The notes: generated from the letters alone by a model not told the origin. 64,000 nucleotides of DNA from Allium sativum (GCA_030737875.1 CM060923.1:493856453-493920452), one strand, 5' to 3'. Counted from the stretch's first letter, positions 12,181-25,389 are shown. Program-made: numbers and translations.

Positions 12181-13207
12181 GGGATTAGTGTTGGTCGTTA
12201 CTTTGGCTGTGAAGACGATACTGACATGGCGTCTTGAAATAGACCTTCGGTTGTGATGAAGATCTCCTAGAAGAGATTGATGTCGGCGGTTACTTTGGAT
12301 GTGGCTCCATCTGAAAGCTCGAGCTCGGGTTTTCCGATTTGGGAAAGTAGGTGAAAACGTGGGGACCGTTGAGTTCAAAATCGGCATTGATTTGATTAAA
12401 GATGAAGAATCGAAATAGAAAGAAAACGATGGTCACGGAAAATAGAGATTTTACAGCCGAGTATTAAAGAGGAAGGAATTTTGGTAAAGAGAAAGAATCG
12501 GGAAAGAAGGAAATGATAGAGATAACATTATTGTTAAACGAAAATTAAGGCTTAATTTATTGGCTCAGACAATTTGGTTTTGGCTCTTACAGTAGGGAAA
12601 CCTCCCTAACGGTCGGTTTGATTATTTGACTATTCAATTTAGGCTGAATTCTGTGGTTAGTTTAAATAAAAATGGAACAAGCATTAATTGGAAGTTTGAA
12701 TAGGAACATAATTAATTCCCTTTATCATGAAATATCTACAGATTTAATAAACGTCTGACATGTAGATGCTTATTTAATAAGTGTTTATCTATTAATTAAG
12801 AAATAAAAGACCATAACCTATATGACATTAAAAAAACATTCAAACCAACATCTATAAAAAGCTCTATGTTTGTTAATACGCTTATATAAAATATACTGAT
12901 CAGAAAAGCTTATCCAATTAACTAAGCAATAAAAACCACAACACGTTCTATGATTGTTAATATGCTTCAAATCTCCTTACCTTTAAAAGAATAGGCCATT
13001 ATTCGTAATGAAGCTCTCAGCCCATGGGCAGTATGGGTGACGTGTGGTCGCATAGAAAATTGCTTGTTATCTACTGTCTGAGTTTCATGTTTTACTGACA
13101 AAATATACAGTCCTAGCATCCTTATTCATTGCTGGTAATCATACATGTTCACCTCATATATTTACCTCGGCGGTGACCTACCTGACGCTGCCACCCAAAG
13201 CCTTTTG
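12181..13207. other. Unique DNA between two retroelements; possible interrupted exon
   Basis: About 1 kb of non-repeat DNA. On the minus strand an ATG at 12387 opens roughly 69 codons that run up to the LTR border at 12180 and then continue into the LTR. The peptide is rich in Ser, Arg, Thr and His and resembles no family I know. It could be the first exon of a host gene cut by the retroelement, or chance. The remainder (12400-13207) is AT-rich and I see nothing in it. Confidence 0.3.
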
Positions 13208-13212
13208 CACCA
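13208..13212. repeat. Target site duplication CACCA, left
   Basis: CACCA directly before the left LTR is repeated at 22913-22917 directly after the right LTR, a 5-bp duplication proving a single insertion event. Confidence 0.9.
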
Positions 13213-15694
13213 TGTGATGGCCCGCCCCGCACCAGCCGGCATTTCCTCCGAAGGTGCGTTGTACACATGCCCAACTAGCACAGAACGGTCGCCAAAGAAA
13301 GGAAAGAAGAGAATGAAGTAATCGAAAACCTGTAGAATGTCTCACAGCGCATGGAACAAAATATAATAATAATATACATTACACAAAAAAGGTGAGACAG
13401 TGCATAAGCTGAAAACAAACTATCATAGCAGCAGAAAATCCAAATACAGCTTATTACAACTTTCCAAATTACTGTCTCTAAACAATAGAAAAAGGGTACA
13501 CCACTAATGCCCAAAGTAGTGACCGCAACAACACAGGGACAATATCTATATATATCATACGTGGAAGCCTCCTGCTCATCTCCAGATAAGATACTCGTGC
13601 ATACCCAGCTAACCTGTCTCTAGTCTGCTCGTGAGAGCACCCAGAGTAATAAGAAGAGAAATAAAACTCTGGGTCAGACAAAAAGTCTGGTATGAGCGAT
13701 AAGCAGCTAAACAGAACAATAGCAGGTATACTAAACCATACCTGAACCTGGACCTGCAACAAAAGAGTTAGCACTACATACCGTACAATACTCTAAGGTG
13801 CCATCAACAAATGATGTGAAGAATACGGGGTTGGGGGTGTGCATGTCACAATGATGGCAAACAAATCAAGCCTAGCAACCATCCTCACATCTCTCACTCA
13901 GTGCGTAAAGTATACGATGTCCACCACTATCAATCACTAGACCCATCAAAGTAATGACGGAGTTCATCTTGTACAACTACTGCTACTACCAAGCTTACCC
14001 CATGGAGTCATGACCAAATCTTTACAAATGACCCCACTTCATTGGTCTATAGCTCTTTAGTCGTACCTAGGCCACTATGGCCCTGAATCCGTTCACGTAC
14101 TCCCTACACATATTGATTCAAAGTTACAGACATTGACAACCCCTTAGCATACGTCCCGCAGCGAAGCCCAATCATGAAGCTCACTCATTGGTTCCCAACT
14201 GGATCCTGAGTCAAAGCTCCTCATTTGGACTTCCTTTGCATCTCGGGTTTTGGTCGAATTGGAGTTGGTCTTCAAAAGAGTCGTTGCGTGGAAGAGATGG
14301 AAGTTCAATTCGGTTTGGTCCAATCTGCTTCAGTCGGTTCGGTTCGGATAAATCATATCCAGGCTTCCCATTCGGTTCGGTTCGTGTGCCACGCTCCATT
14401 CGGTTCGGTTCGGGTGCCATGCTCCATTCGGTTCGGTTCGTCCCTCCTGCTCTAGCTTGCCTGCTCCGATCTGATCCCGCTCGCTTGCCTGCTCCGATCC
14501 GATCCCGCTCCCTAGCTCCGATCCGATCCTCTGTCCAACTCCAACTCTAAGCAATGGCCTTCCTTCTTGCCAAACTTCCTTTTGTGCCAGACTTCAGTTT
14601 GGTTCGGATTCCTTGCCCAGCTCTCCTATCCGATCAGAGCCCCTAACCCGATCCGATCTGAAACCCTGCTCAACTTTCTGAAACTTTTTCCAACGACTTG
14701 TTTACGCCATTCAACGACGTTTTCGACCAATCTAACTTTTCTAAACAATCACAAATCATACCAAACAGTCATAGCAACAAATAGAAGTGACCTCAAACAC
14801 CAAAACAACAATATGATGGGTTAAAATGGATTAAACATAGCCAAAATCTCATATTTTCCCCTTAAGCATGTTTAAGAAGAACTAAGCATAGGATTAACAA
14901 AACTTAACCAAATTAACCCAAACTTCTAAAAGAGGTCTAAAACATTATTTAAGAATTTATAAATATTTTTCTAGAATTTATTAATGTATAAATTCGCTAA
15001 TCTTCACTAATTACCCTTAATTAACCATAATTAGTGCAAAATTATGCAAATCACTCAACTTAGCCACAAATAAAACCTCAAAACTGAAATATTATTCGAT
15101 TTGGTGTTGTACCCAATGCAACACAATAGCTCTAACCTTGCTTTGGTGCTATTTCTCCTTAACTTGTTGTAGTTTAAGCCAAAACATGATTAAGAAGTGA
15201 TTAGGGGTGTTTTTAGATGATGGAGGCCATTGTTAGATTGAAAAGAGAGTTTGTGGCGGCTGGAGAATGAGTGAAAAACCGAAATCCTAACCCTAGCAGC
15301 CCCCAAATACCTCTAATCCCGAAATCCCCCATTGGGCCTAGCTGTTAATTACCCGGTTAAGCCCAATTAAGCTGTTTTCAACCATCTGAAACTTGTTTCA
15401 GCCATATCTCCCAAACGGTGAGTCCGTTTGGCTATTATGACCACTCTACGGAATTGTAAACCATCAAACGAATCTAATGGAGGTGGTCTCAAGTCAAAAT
15501 TCCTTTTTATTCAAAAGTTATGGCCAAAACAGTATCAGCTAGGGGCAAAACGGTCATTTAAAAATCGGAAAAAATCATGAACATGGGAAATGACGACAAT
15601 AGTCGTTCCCCAATGTTACATGACCATACGACTTCGTATGTGAAAGAAATAAATATTCTACAATCCTGCGATGCGTAGAATGTGGGTCGTTACA
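13213..15694 (-). repeat. 3' LTR of the Tekay-like element
   Basis: 2,482 bases. On the minus strand it begins TGTAACGACCC next to the polypurine tract and ends ...CATCACA at 13213. A TATATATAG motif on the minus strand at 13545-13554, about 330 bases from the LTR end, is the best candidate for the promoter TATA box. Bases 14380-14530 hold a degenerate CG-rich minisatellite. Confidence 0.9.
14335..14535. repeat. Minisatellite in the LTR (TTCGGTTCGG and GATCCGATCC motifs)
   Basis: The plus strand has repeated CATTCGGTTCGGTTCG blocks followed by repeated GCTCCGATCCGATCC blocks. The equivalent stretch in the other LTR (about 21570-21745) has a different copy number, which explains part of the LTR length difference. 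The open frames across this tract are by-products of the repeat. Confidence 0.7.
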
Positions 15695-15720
15695 TTCTCC
15701 CGTCCCCCCCCCCCCCCCCA
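15695..15720 (-). other. Polypurine tract of the Tekay-like element
   Basis: The minus strand reads a run of about 15 G's followed by ACGGGAGA directly before the LTR start, the expected plus-strand primer. The motif CGGGGGCGAAATTTC lies just upstream; a related CGAGGATGAAATTATT precedes the polypurine tract of the giant-LTR element at about 39350. Confidence 0.75.
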
Positions 15721-15870
15721 ACCAAGAAATTTCGCCCCCGAAATTCCTTAACCAAAACACACAAAGGGTCCCACATGCCTATCAGCCATAAAACAACAAT
15801 CAAACATGCAAAACAAGCATAACAAGTCTATCCTAGCATGCGGAATAACTAAATCGTGAAGAAAATCTTA

Positions 15871-18854
15871 CTAGGCAAAGAGTTCTGGATACGTCTTCCT
15901 AATGCTCTCCTATGTCTCCCAAGTACAATCATTCTCATTCTCGCCCCACTGAACTTTGACTAGATTCACCGCTTTCCTTCGAAGTTTCTTCGTATCGTTC
16001 CCAACAATACGCATAGGTCTGCGGTTCCCAACCGCCTCGGGTTCAACTTCAACATCATCCAACTGATCAGGTGAAATAGTCACATCTGGGTCGTGTATGA
16101 ATTTCCTTAACTGGGAAACATGAAATACGTTGTGAACTCCTGCCATCTTCTCTGGTAATTCAACTTTACATGCCAAATTCCCAATTTGCTCAAGAACTGG
16201 GAATGGACCAACAAATCTTGGTGCTAACTTGCCTCTCCTGCCAAATCGTATCATGCTCTTCAATGGAGAAATCTTGACAAACACCAAGTCGCCAATGGAG
16301 AACTTTAATTCTCTTCTCCTCTTATCAGCATAACTTTTCTGCCTATCTTGGGAAGCCTTCATTCGTTGTTGAATAACTTTAATCTTAGCTGAAGTTTCTC
16401 TTATCACATCGGGTCCAAGTACAAACTTTTCACCAGTTTCTACCCAACATGACGGTGAGTTGCACGGTCTTCCATACAAAGCTTCAAATGGAGCCATACC
16501 AATACTGGACTGATAGCTATTATTATATGCAAACTTTACTAGATGCAAATGGTCATCCCATGATCCACCAAAATCCAATACACAGGCTCTCAAGAGGCCT
16601 TCTAATATACGATTCACCCTCTCTGTTTGACCGTCGGTTTGAGGATGACACGCGGTACTGAGATGTAATTCTGATCCTAACGCCTCTTGTAAGCTCTTCC
16701 AAAATCCTCTAGTGAACAACGGATCTCGGTCACTTACAATGCCTTTGGGTATTCCATGAAACCTTACTACCCATTTCACATATAGCTCAGCTAACTTAGT
16801 CGCTGTTCTATTCGACTTGACGGGTATAAATCTTGCACTCTTGGTCAATCGGTCCACAATCACCCAAATGTTATCATGGCCCGACCTAGTCCTTGGTAAC
16901 CCATCAATGAAATCCATCGAGACTTGTTCACATTTCCATTCTGGAATTTCTAATGGTTGTGACAAACCACTAGGCTTCTTTTGCTCAGCTTTAACTAGCT
17001 GGCAATTCATGCATTTGGATATAAATTTCCCAACGTCTCTTTTCATCCCTTCCCAGTAGTATGTCTGCTTCATGTCTCGGTACATCTTGTTACCACCGAG
17101 ATGTACAGTCAGTTTTGAGTGATGACATTCTCTAAGCACTTCATCTCTCAATCCATTGACATTGGGCACAACAAGTCTTCCATTCTTTCTAAGCCATCCA
17201 TCTCGATCAAGCCTATACTTGTTCATCTCTCTGTCGATTCCCATATCTAACTTTGAAATGATTTCCAATAGGTTAGGATCATTCCTCTGACTGGAACCAA
17301 TCCGCTCAATCAAAGTGGGTCTGATCGTCAAATTTGCCAACATTTCTGGATCCATTTCGCACTTTGGTCTGAAATCATACCACGCGATGTACTCCAGTTG
17401 CTTCCATTCCAGAAACATAGCCCCTAAACTGGCATGTCTTCTACTCAATGCATCAGCTACCACATTGCCCTTTCCTGGTGTATATGTGATATCGAAATCA
17501 TAGGAAGCTAAGAATTCTAACCATCTTTGTTGTCGGAGATTTAGATCCTTCTGAGAGAAAAGATACTTTAGTGACTTATGATCAGTAAACAACTCGAATC
17601 TTTCTCCCAATAGATAATGTCTCCACATCTTCAATGCGAATACAATCGCTGCTAATTCCAAATCATGGGTAGGGTATCTTCTCTCGTGCGGTTTCATTTG
17701 TCGACTTGCATAAGCTACAACACTACCTCCTTTCATCAATACGGCACCTAGTCCGGTACCACAAGCATCCGTGTATACCGTCATCTCTTCATTCCCCTTA
17801 GGAATGACTAACACTGGTGCGTGCATCAACTTTTCCTTTAGACTCTTGAATGCATCCTCGCACTTTTCGTCCCAGACGAAAGCTTGATTCTTTTTGGTCA
17901 ACTGAGTCAACGGTGCCGCTATCTTGGAGAAGTCTTGGATAAACTTATGATAATATCCAGCTAATCCTAAGAAACTTCTTATGTCCGTTGCAATCTTGGG
18001 CGTAGACCAATCTTGTACCGTAGCCACCTTCGTAGGATCCACAGCAATACCATTCTCTGAAACAACATGGCCCAAGAATCTCACTTCCCTCCTCCGGAAG
18101 TGACACTTAGAAAACTTTGCTTTCAATTGGTGTTTTCTCAACACCTCCATCACCATCCTCAAATGTTCCTTATGTTCTTCCTCTGTCCTAGAATAAACAA
18201 GTATGTCGTCCACGAACATAAGAACAAACTTATTCAACTGATCTCTGAATACCCTATTCATAAGATCCACGAAATATGCTGGTGCATTGGTCAGCCCGAA
18301 TGGCATGACCAACCACTCATAAAATCCAGATGGCGTTCGAAAAGCGTTTTAGCTATACTCTCAGCTTCCACTCTAAGCTGATGAAAACCTGTTGCGAGAT
18401 CCAACTGAGAGAATACTCTCGCGCCACTCAACTGATCAAACAAATCATCTATCCGTGGTAGAGGATACTTGTTCTTCCTCGTCACTTTATTCAATTCGCG
18501 GTAGTCTACACACAATCGAAGGGAACCATCCTCCTTGGTAGCAAACACAGCTGGTGCTCCCCATTCAGAAACACTCCTTTTGATAAATCCCTTCGTCAAA
18601 AGATCGCTGACTTGCACCCTGAGCTCTCGCTGCTCCCTTGGTGCCATACGACGAAGTGACATCACTATAGATCTGGCATCTTTCACTAAATCAATACGGA
18701 ACTCAATCTCTCGGTGTGGTGGAAGCCCGGTCACTTCTTCGAAAACGTCCGGATACTGGCCAACCACGGGCAAACCTGACAACTCACTATGCGTGATGTT
18801 GAGGGAATTTAGAAAACTAGCCATTACCCCATCACCGGGTAGACCACCAAACAC
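15871..18854 (-). pseudogene. pol: reverse transcriptase, RNase H, integrase and chromodomain-like tail (broken)
   Basis: Minus-strand remnant. The first part (18854-18291) holds the start of reverse transcriptase, and a one-base loss near 18346 shifts the frame. The second part (from 18312) continues with the catalytic FVDD box (residues 33-36), RNase H with its acidic residues (Asp182, Glu219, Asp244, Asp287), the integrase zinc region (paired His near 398-404, Cys434 and Cys437) and the integrase catalytic Asp467, Asp528 and Glu564, spaced DD35E. The end resembles the chromodomain tail that directs chromoviruses to heterochromatin. A TAG at 15910-15912 cuts the tail; in frame it would continue 12 codons to a TAG at 15871-15873. 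All catalytic residues I can place are present, so inactivity comes from the stops and the frameshift. Confidence 0.9.
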
Positions 18855-18860
18855 TACCCT

Positions 18861-20242
18861 CTACCCATCATCCGCTCTAGCTGTCACCAAAAAGCCCTCA
18901 CAGTCTACCACCACCCCGTACCTTTGGAGCCAATCGACTCCCAAAATAATGCCAAACCCAGTAAAGCCCAAAACAAAGCAATCACAAACAAACATGCATC
19001 CATGACTCGATAAGACCACATTATGACAAATCATGCTAAGGTTAGTCGAACCACCAATCGGGTTCGTCACTACTAAAGGTCTATCGACAATCTCGGGCTC
19101 CAATCCCAACCTATCTACCAGGTCACTAGATATGAAAGAACTGGAAGCTCCGGTATCAAACAAAACTCTAACAGGAACATCATAAACAGAAAGCATACCT
19201 TGAATGACGACATTCTTTCCCTTCTCCACCGCAGTTGGGGCATTCGACGAAGAAGGAATAGCATTAAGGGCATATGCTTTCACCATCTGCTTTTCTTTAG
19301 GGGGTTGCGGACACTTGTCCTTGTGATGTCCCACCTGGCCACAGTTGAAGCACTTCCTGTCTGCTGGCTTGGCCCGACAATTACTAGCATAATGGCCCTT
19401 CTTACCACAGCTGAAGCACTCAACATCCTTCTTATTCTTTTTCTTCTGGCCATCCTTAGTCTGATCCTGCTTTCTCTTATTCTGAGAACCATTCTTGCCT
19501 CCACCGCTTGCTTGCGGTTTTGGCTCCTCTGCAGAGGTAACTTCAGTCTTCGGCTTAGGGTAAAGACTTTCTGATCTTAAAGCTTTCCCCACAATCGATT
19601 CAAATGTCTCATCGATGTTGTTAATAAGCCTTTCCCCCAAGTATCCATCCAATCCAGTTATGAACTTCTTGTTCTTCTTCTCGGCAGTATCAATAAGAGA
19701 TAACCCATATTTCGACAAAGTGTCAAATTCGGCAATATACTCCGAGATAGCTCTGCCATTCTGCTTGAGTTCCAAGAATCTCTTAAACAACACCGATTTC
19801 TAAGCAGTTGGAATGAACTTATCGCTAAAGCGAACCTTAAACTGATCCCAAGTAATCTGATCCTCTGGGGTAGCTGCCTTTATAGCATTCCACCAATTCT
19901 TTGCCCGTCCTTGCAGCTGACGAGATGCTAGCATTCTCATCATCGCATCCTCGATACCCAAGTCTTCGAAGATACGCTCGCAGCTATCCAACCAATCCTA
20001 ACATCCGTAGCCGACTCCGTTCTGTGGAACGGCTTCCCACCAAGACTAGTATAATCCTTATTCAGCTTAGTGAAATCGGCCCTAGGCGCCTGCACTACTG
20101 GACCACCACCATTACCCGCATTAGGAGCTGCCCTCTGCACATCCCTAAGCATCTCTCTCATGAGGTTAGTAAACATCGTCCTTATCTCAGCAGCATTCCC
20201 ATTATTGGATCCTCTACCGGTACCCCATACGTATCGGCTCAT
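18861..20242 (-). pseudogene. gag and aspartic protease part of the Tekay-like element (broken)
   Basis: Starts at the ATG at 20242 (MSRYVWG). A one-base loss near 19990-20003 breaks the frame. The gag domain then continues, with the NWWNAIK segment, to a TAG at 19800-19802, and after the stop through a second gag segment. Two CX2CX4HX4C zinc knuckles follow at about 19374-19418 and 19310-19352, typical of nucleocapsid RNA binding. The protease active site VLFDTGASSS lies near 19157. A TAG at 18861-18863 separates this part from reverse transcriptase. In an intact relative all of this would be one gag-pol frame. Confidence 0.9.
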
Positions 20243-20430
20243 CGTTCAATCTACACAGAGAAAACGATTAACCATCTCCGTAGTGGTGTCAGTGCAGTGC
20301 GACTTACTCCTTAGCTATAATAATAATATATGTGTATAGCTTTTGAAAACCAAAATAATCACAAATACGTGCTCTCATATACGTATTATCTCTCCCTGGT
20401 GACTTTCCCTAGGTTAACTACGCAACCTAA

Positions 20431-20443
20431 AACTCTGATACCA
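20431..20443 (-). other. Primer binding site of the Tekay-like element
   Basis: The minus strand reads TGGTATCAGAGTT, complementary to initiator tRNA-Met, two bases inside the LTR edge at 20446. Confidence 0.85.
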
Positions 20444-20445
20444 AG

Positions 20446-22912
20446 TGTGATGGCCCGCCCCGCACCAGCCGAAATTTCCTCTGAAGGTGCGCTGTATACA
20501 TGCCCAAATAGCACAGAACGGTCGCCAAAGAAAGGAAAGAAGAGAACGAACTAATCGAAAACCTGTAGAATGTCTCACGGCGCATGGAACAAAATATAAT
20601 AATAATATACTAGACACAAAACAGGTGAGACAGTGAAAAAGTTGAAAACAAACTATCATAGCAGCGGAAAATCCAAATACAGCTTATTACAACTTTCCAA
20701 ATTACTGTCTCTAAACAAAAGAAAAAGGGTACACCACTAATGCCCAAAGTAGTGACAGCAGCAACACATGGAGAATATCTATATATATCATACGCGGAAG
20801 CCTCCTGCTCGTCTCCAGATAAGCTACTCGTGCATACCCAGCTAACCTGTCTCTAGTCTGCTCGTGAGAGCACCCAGAGTAATAAGAAGAGACATAAACT
20901 CTGGGTCAGACAAAAGGTTTGGTATGAGCGATAAGCAGCTAAACAGAACAATAGCAGGTATACTAAACCATACCTGAACCTGGACCTACAACCAAAGAGT
21001 TAGCACTACATACCGTACAATACTCTAAGGTGCCATCACCAAATGGTGTGAAGAATACGGGGGTGGGGGTGAGTATGTCACAATGATGGCAAATAAATCA
21101 AGCCTAGCAACCATCCTCACATCTCTCACTCAGTGCGTAAAGCATACGATGTCCACCACTATCAATCACTAGACCCATCGAAGTAGTGACAGAGTTCGAC
21201 TTGTACAACTACTGCTACTACCAAGCTTACCCCATGGAGTCATGACCAAATCTTTACAAATGACCCCACTTCATTGGTCTATAGCTCTTTAGTCGTACCT
21301 AGGCCACTGTGGCCCTAAATCCGTTCACGTACTCCCGACACATAGTGATTCAAAGTTACAGACATCGACAACCCCTTAGCACACGTCTCGCAGCGAAGCC
21401 CAATCATGAAGCTCACTCATTGGTTCCCAACTGGATCCTGAGTCAAAGCTCCTCATTTGGACTTCCTTTGCATCTCGGGTTTTGGTCGAATTGGAGTTGG
21501 TCTTCAAAAGAGACGTTGCGTGGAAGAGATGGAAGTTCAATTCGGTTTGGTCCATTCTGCTTCAGTCGATTCGGTTCGGATAAATCATCTCCAGGCTTCC
21601 CATTCGGTTCGGTTCAGGTGCAACGCTCCATTCGGTTCGGTTCGGCTGCCTTGCTCCATTCGGTTCGTCCCTCCTGCTCCAGCTTGCCTGCTCCGATCCG
21701 ATCCCGCTCGCTTGCCTGCTCCGATCCCGCTCCCTAGCTCCGATCTGATCCTCTATCCAACTCCAACTCTAAGCAACGGCCTTCCTTCTTGCCAAACTTC
21801 CTTTATGCCAGACTTCAGTTTGGTTCGGATTCCATGCCCAGCTCTCCTATCTGATCCGAGCCCCTAACCCGATCTGATCCGAAACCCTGCACAACTTTCT
21901 GCAACTTTTCCAGCGACTTGTTTACGCCATTCGACGACATTTTCGACCAATCTAACTTTTCTAAACAATCACAAATCATACCAAACAGTCATAGCAACAA
22001 ATAGAAGCGACCTCAAACACCAAAACAACAATATGATGGGTTAAAATGGATCAAACATAGCCAAAATCCTATATTTTCCCCTTAAGCATGTTTAAGAACA
22101 ACTAAGCATAGGATTAACAAAACTTAACAAATTAACCCAAACTTCTAACAGAGGTCTAAAACATTATTTAAGAATTTATAAATATTTTTCCAGAATTTAT
22201 TAATGTATAAATTCACTAATCTTCACTAATTACCCTTAATTAACCGTAATTAGTGCAAAACTATGCAAATCACTCACCTTAGCCACAAATAAAACCCCAA
22301 AACTGATATATTCTTCGATTTGGCATTGTTCCCAATGCAACACAGTAGCTCTAACCTTGCTTTGGTGCTATTTCTCCTTAATTTGATGTAGTTTAAGCCA
22401 AAACATGATTAAGAAGTGGTTAGGGGTGTTTTTAGATGATGGAGGCTATTGTTAGATTGAAGAGAGAGTTTGTGGCGGCTGGAGAATGAGTGAAAAACCG
22501 AAATCCTAACCCTACCAGCCCCAAACACCTCTCATCCCGAAATCCCCCATTGGGCCTAGCTGTTAATAACCCGGTTAAGCCCAATTAATCTGTTTTTAAC
22601 AATCTGAAACTTGTTTCAGCCATATCTCCCAAACGGTGAGTCCATTTGGCTAATGTGACCACTCTGCGGAATAGTAAACCATCAAAGAAATCTAATGGAA
22701 GTGGTTTCAGGTCAAAATTCCTTTCCAGTAAAAAGTAATGGCCAAAACAGTATCAGCTAGGGGCAAAACGGTCATTTAAAAATCGGTAAAAATCATAAAC
22801 ATGGGAAATGACCCCAATAGTCTTTCCCCAATGTTACATGACCATACGACTTCATATGTAAAAGAAATAAATATTCTACGATCCTGCGATGCGTAGAATG
22901 CGGGTCGTTACA
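20446..22912 (-). repeat. 5' LTR of the Tekay-like element
   Basis: 2,467 bases, TGTAACGACCC...CATCACA on the minus strand, the partner of 13213-15694. Candidate TATA box TATATATAG on the minus strand at 20779-20788, about 335 bases from the primer site, the same place as in the other LTR. Confidence 0.9.
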
Positions 22913-22917
22913 CACCA
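22913..22917. repeat. Target site duplication CACCA, right
   Basis: Pairs with 13208-13212. Confidence 0.9.
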
Positions 22918-25139
22918 CCACCAGCAAAAGAAGCTCCATCCCTACTTCCAACCACCACCCGACAGAGGTAATTTCGGAAAAGCCAAAATATGTATGGACC
23001 AAATTAGGTGCTCTATTTATTATTAATAAAGATATAAACTGTAAACGTTTACAGACATTTGGAAACACAAAAGCAGAAACATCTGTTTCAGTTTCCAGAA
23101 TAAATCCCCATCATAGGTTGGAGCAACATCAATGATGACGAACAAAAAACTATACTACAAAGATGGTAGCAAGCGTATATCACTATGCTACTTTGTGTTT
23201 TATCGAAAAGGTTGTTGATTATTAGTAGTTCGAGACCTGAGGTGAAAGAAAATTCTTTAAATTGACAAAGCAGTATTTGTTTCAAAGTTGCTTGATTAAA
23301 AAGCTCATAACATTATTTTGCTGATGTTGTGCACTCCAAACTGGCTTCATGCAAACCTAGATACACTCAGCAAACATGCTAGGAACAAAATATCGATGTG
23401 TGCGTATTATAATTAACAAAAGAATATATTTGAAAATATTATTCTTAATATAATATATTTGAAACTATTAACAAAAGAATATATTTCAAAGTATTATTGG
23501 AAAAAGAATCATTATTAAAAATACAGCTTGTGTATCCACACACTCTACTTTTTAATTACCTTATAAAAAACTAGTTCAAAATTATAATTCAAAACTACAT
23601 ACAGTTTTTGGGATTTGTAAAATGAGGTGTTGCCAAACCGCATAAGTAAATTTTGATTTAAAAACTTGTGTCTATAAGTTTAGTACTAGTTAAATTTCAG
23701 TTTGAGCACGAGTTAATAAAATGAAATCGTGTTAGACAGTAAACATGACAAACCTCAAATAACACAAACAAACTCATAAATCATGCCTTGTATAAATTAA
23801 ACAGCTTTATTCCTCAATAAATACAAGGTTGCCTTCAAACTAAAGACCCAGTTTTAACCATTTGAACATACCAAATTAAATGCAATGATGAATATCAGGC
23901 ATTTGAGACCTTGCTCGTGGATTTTAATCAGATATGCTACAGCTTATACTGCTGCTCGCTTTGTTATAGCCACTTAAGACACTAAGTTGCTTTATGTGAT
24001 ACAATTACAAGTCATGATGTTGATAAAAATTGGAACGTCATACTGTCAAAAATCAGCTCAGTAAGAAAAGTTGGGTCAGTTGAATTTGTAATAAAAAGTT
24101 ATTCATGAAGTATTCAATTCTTATTCTTAAAATTTTCAACATAGCCTCCAAAGTAACACGAAACAAATTACTCCACTGAATACTATAGCCATTAATAATA
24201 TAAAAACAAAGCTTTTAATATAGTTATTCAACAATCATCACTTGACATTACTATAAATTGAGTATTGCGTTTTCTCAGACCTATCACATTTGCAATTAAA
24301 GCCTATGAGCTTCCTTTCCAAAACTTGGTAGCTATAATTGAGTTTTTATTGTCTGTTTATATCAAATGTATATTAATATCGCTAACATAAATTAGGCTGA
24401 AGTTTAAACATATTAACATTTTATAATTAGAAATTGATCTTGGCATTCGACTTTCAGATAAGTTACCTGAAGTTCCTATGCCTACCATAGCATGCTAGGT
24501 ATACGCAGGCAATACATTTGTTTGGTGACTCATTGAACATTTACATAATACATCCATAAGAGGACGAAGCTCAGAAAATTTTAGCATCTAAAAACACTTT
24601 TATGGGGGTTCTAATGCAACACTGGCTTCAAATTAAAGTTTCTTGATCTTATACTCTTATTCATGCTATATATCCAAGCCACTATAAACTATGATACTAC
24701 TGTCAGATTCAAGCATGTTAAAAATTTTGATTATTTTAGATGCTGCCACTCACCAAAGCACCTTATTTCTCTTTCTAACAATGAAATCTCTCTTTAATTC
24801 CCTGCTTGTTTCTGTTAAAGCAACAACCCTATTTTCTTATTCACTCCATAGAATTGCACTTAGAAATAAAAGAGGTGAAAACAGAAAACCAAAAAAATTC
24901 AACTGTCCGGATTGGATGCAAAAGAAAAATAAATTAGATCTAGAATTATTACATCAAGGCAATTAGAAAATTAATTAAATCAAGTGAAACAAGAAATGCG
25001 AAATAAAGATCAATCAATCCAAATCGATTCAAAGCAATATAATGAACAATCGTTGAAATATCGAGATAATTAGGGTATGCTAGTTCGCCATTTTTCTTCC
25101 TGCATCAATCTGAAAAAAGGAGATGTGGAAAAATGAAAG
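22918..25139. other. AT-rich DNA without recognisable genes
   Basis: Following the right target duplication there is a short CCA-rich stretch that once joined the sequence left of 13208, then about 2 kb of AT-rich DNA. Open frames here are short and unrelated to families I know. A plausible splice donor (CAG before GTAGGT, minus strand, near 13185) on the left side of the insertion hints that the site may once have lain in a transcribed region, but this is weak. Confidence 0.4.
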
Positions 25140-25344
25140 CGCGTATGCTACGATGGATACGGGACGTGTATTGAAAGGCATATTAATTTTAGAGCGGTTC
25201 CGAGCCGTCATAGAAATTAAAATGTATAGGGACCATGGTAGAAAATTTTGCAACGGACAATAGCTGTTGCTATTTAGCAACGGCCCAAAGCCGTTGCGAA
25301 CGCTCCGCACTATGGAGTTGCAAAATAGCTTATATGGTGTAGTG
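25140..25344 (-). mobile_element. Orphan terminus of a CACTA (Spm/En-like) transposon
   Basis: On the minus strand the sequence begins CACTACACCATATAAGC at 25344, the hallmark of CACTA termini. Inside it are GCAACGGC/GCCGTTGC inverted motifs (about 25255-25310), like the subterminal repeats that bind CACTA transposases. The expected 3-bp target duplication next to it would be TCT (25345-25347). I could not find the opposite terminus in the window, so this is a truncated or interrupted element. Confidence 0.6.
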
Positions 25345-25389
25345 TCTGTCATTCTTTTTTTCATTTTCCGGTTGCTGCATTTTCTAATT

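Larger units (their letters stand above)
13213..22912 (-). mobile_element. Complete Ty3/gypsy chromovirus (Tekay-like), minus strand, decayed
   Basis: A 9,700-base element with two LTRs, polypurine tract, primer site, gag-pol remnant and matching 5-bp target duplications. The order gag, protease, reverse transcriptase, RNase H, integrase, chromodomain-like tail is that of chromoviruses; the tail and the LTR ends (TGTAACGACCC) suggest the Tekay/Del branch. LTR lengths differ by 15 bases and substitutions are visible throughout. Together with three stops and two frameshifts this marks an old, inactive copy, clearly older than the array at 1-12180. Confidence 0.92.

Noticed and set aside
14188..14554. 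ORFs in the Tekay-like LTR
   Set aside because: Open in several frames because of TTCGG and GATCC repeats; the frames are not kept in the other LTR.
15700..15720. Long C run as an assembly gap or regulatory site
   Set aside because: On the minus strand it is the polypurine tract of the Tekay-like element, though its exact length may be uncertain.
16449..19803. Plus-strand ORFs opposite gag-pol
   Set aside because: Shadows of the minus-strand gag-pol frame.
24670..24700. CACTATAAAC as the second end of the CACTA element
   Set aside because: It is not a sufficiently close inverted match to CACTACACCATATAAGC and no TCT duplication precedes it.
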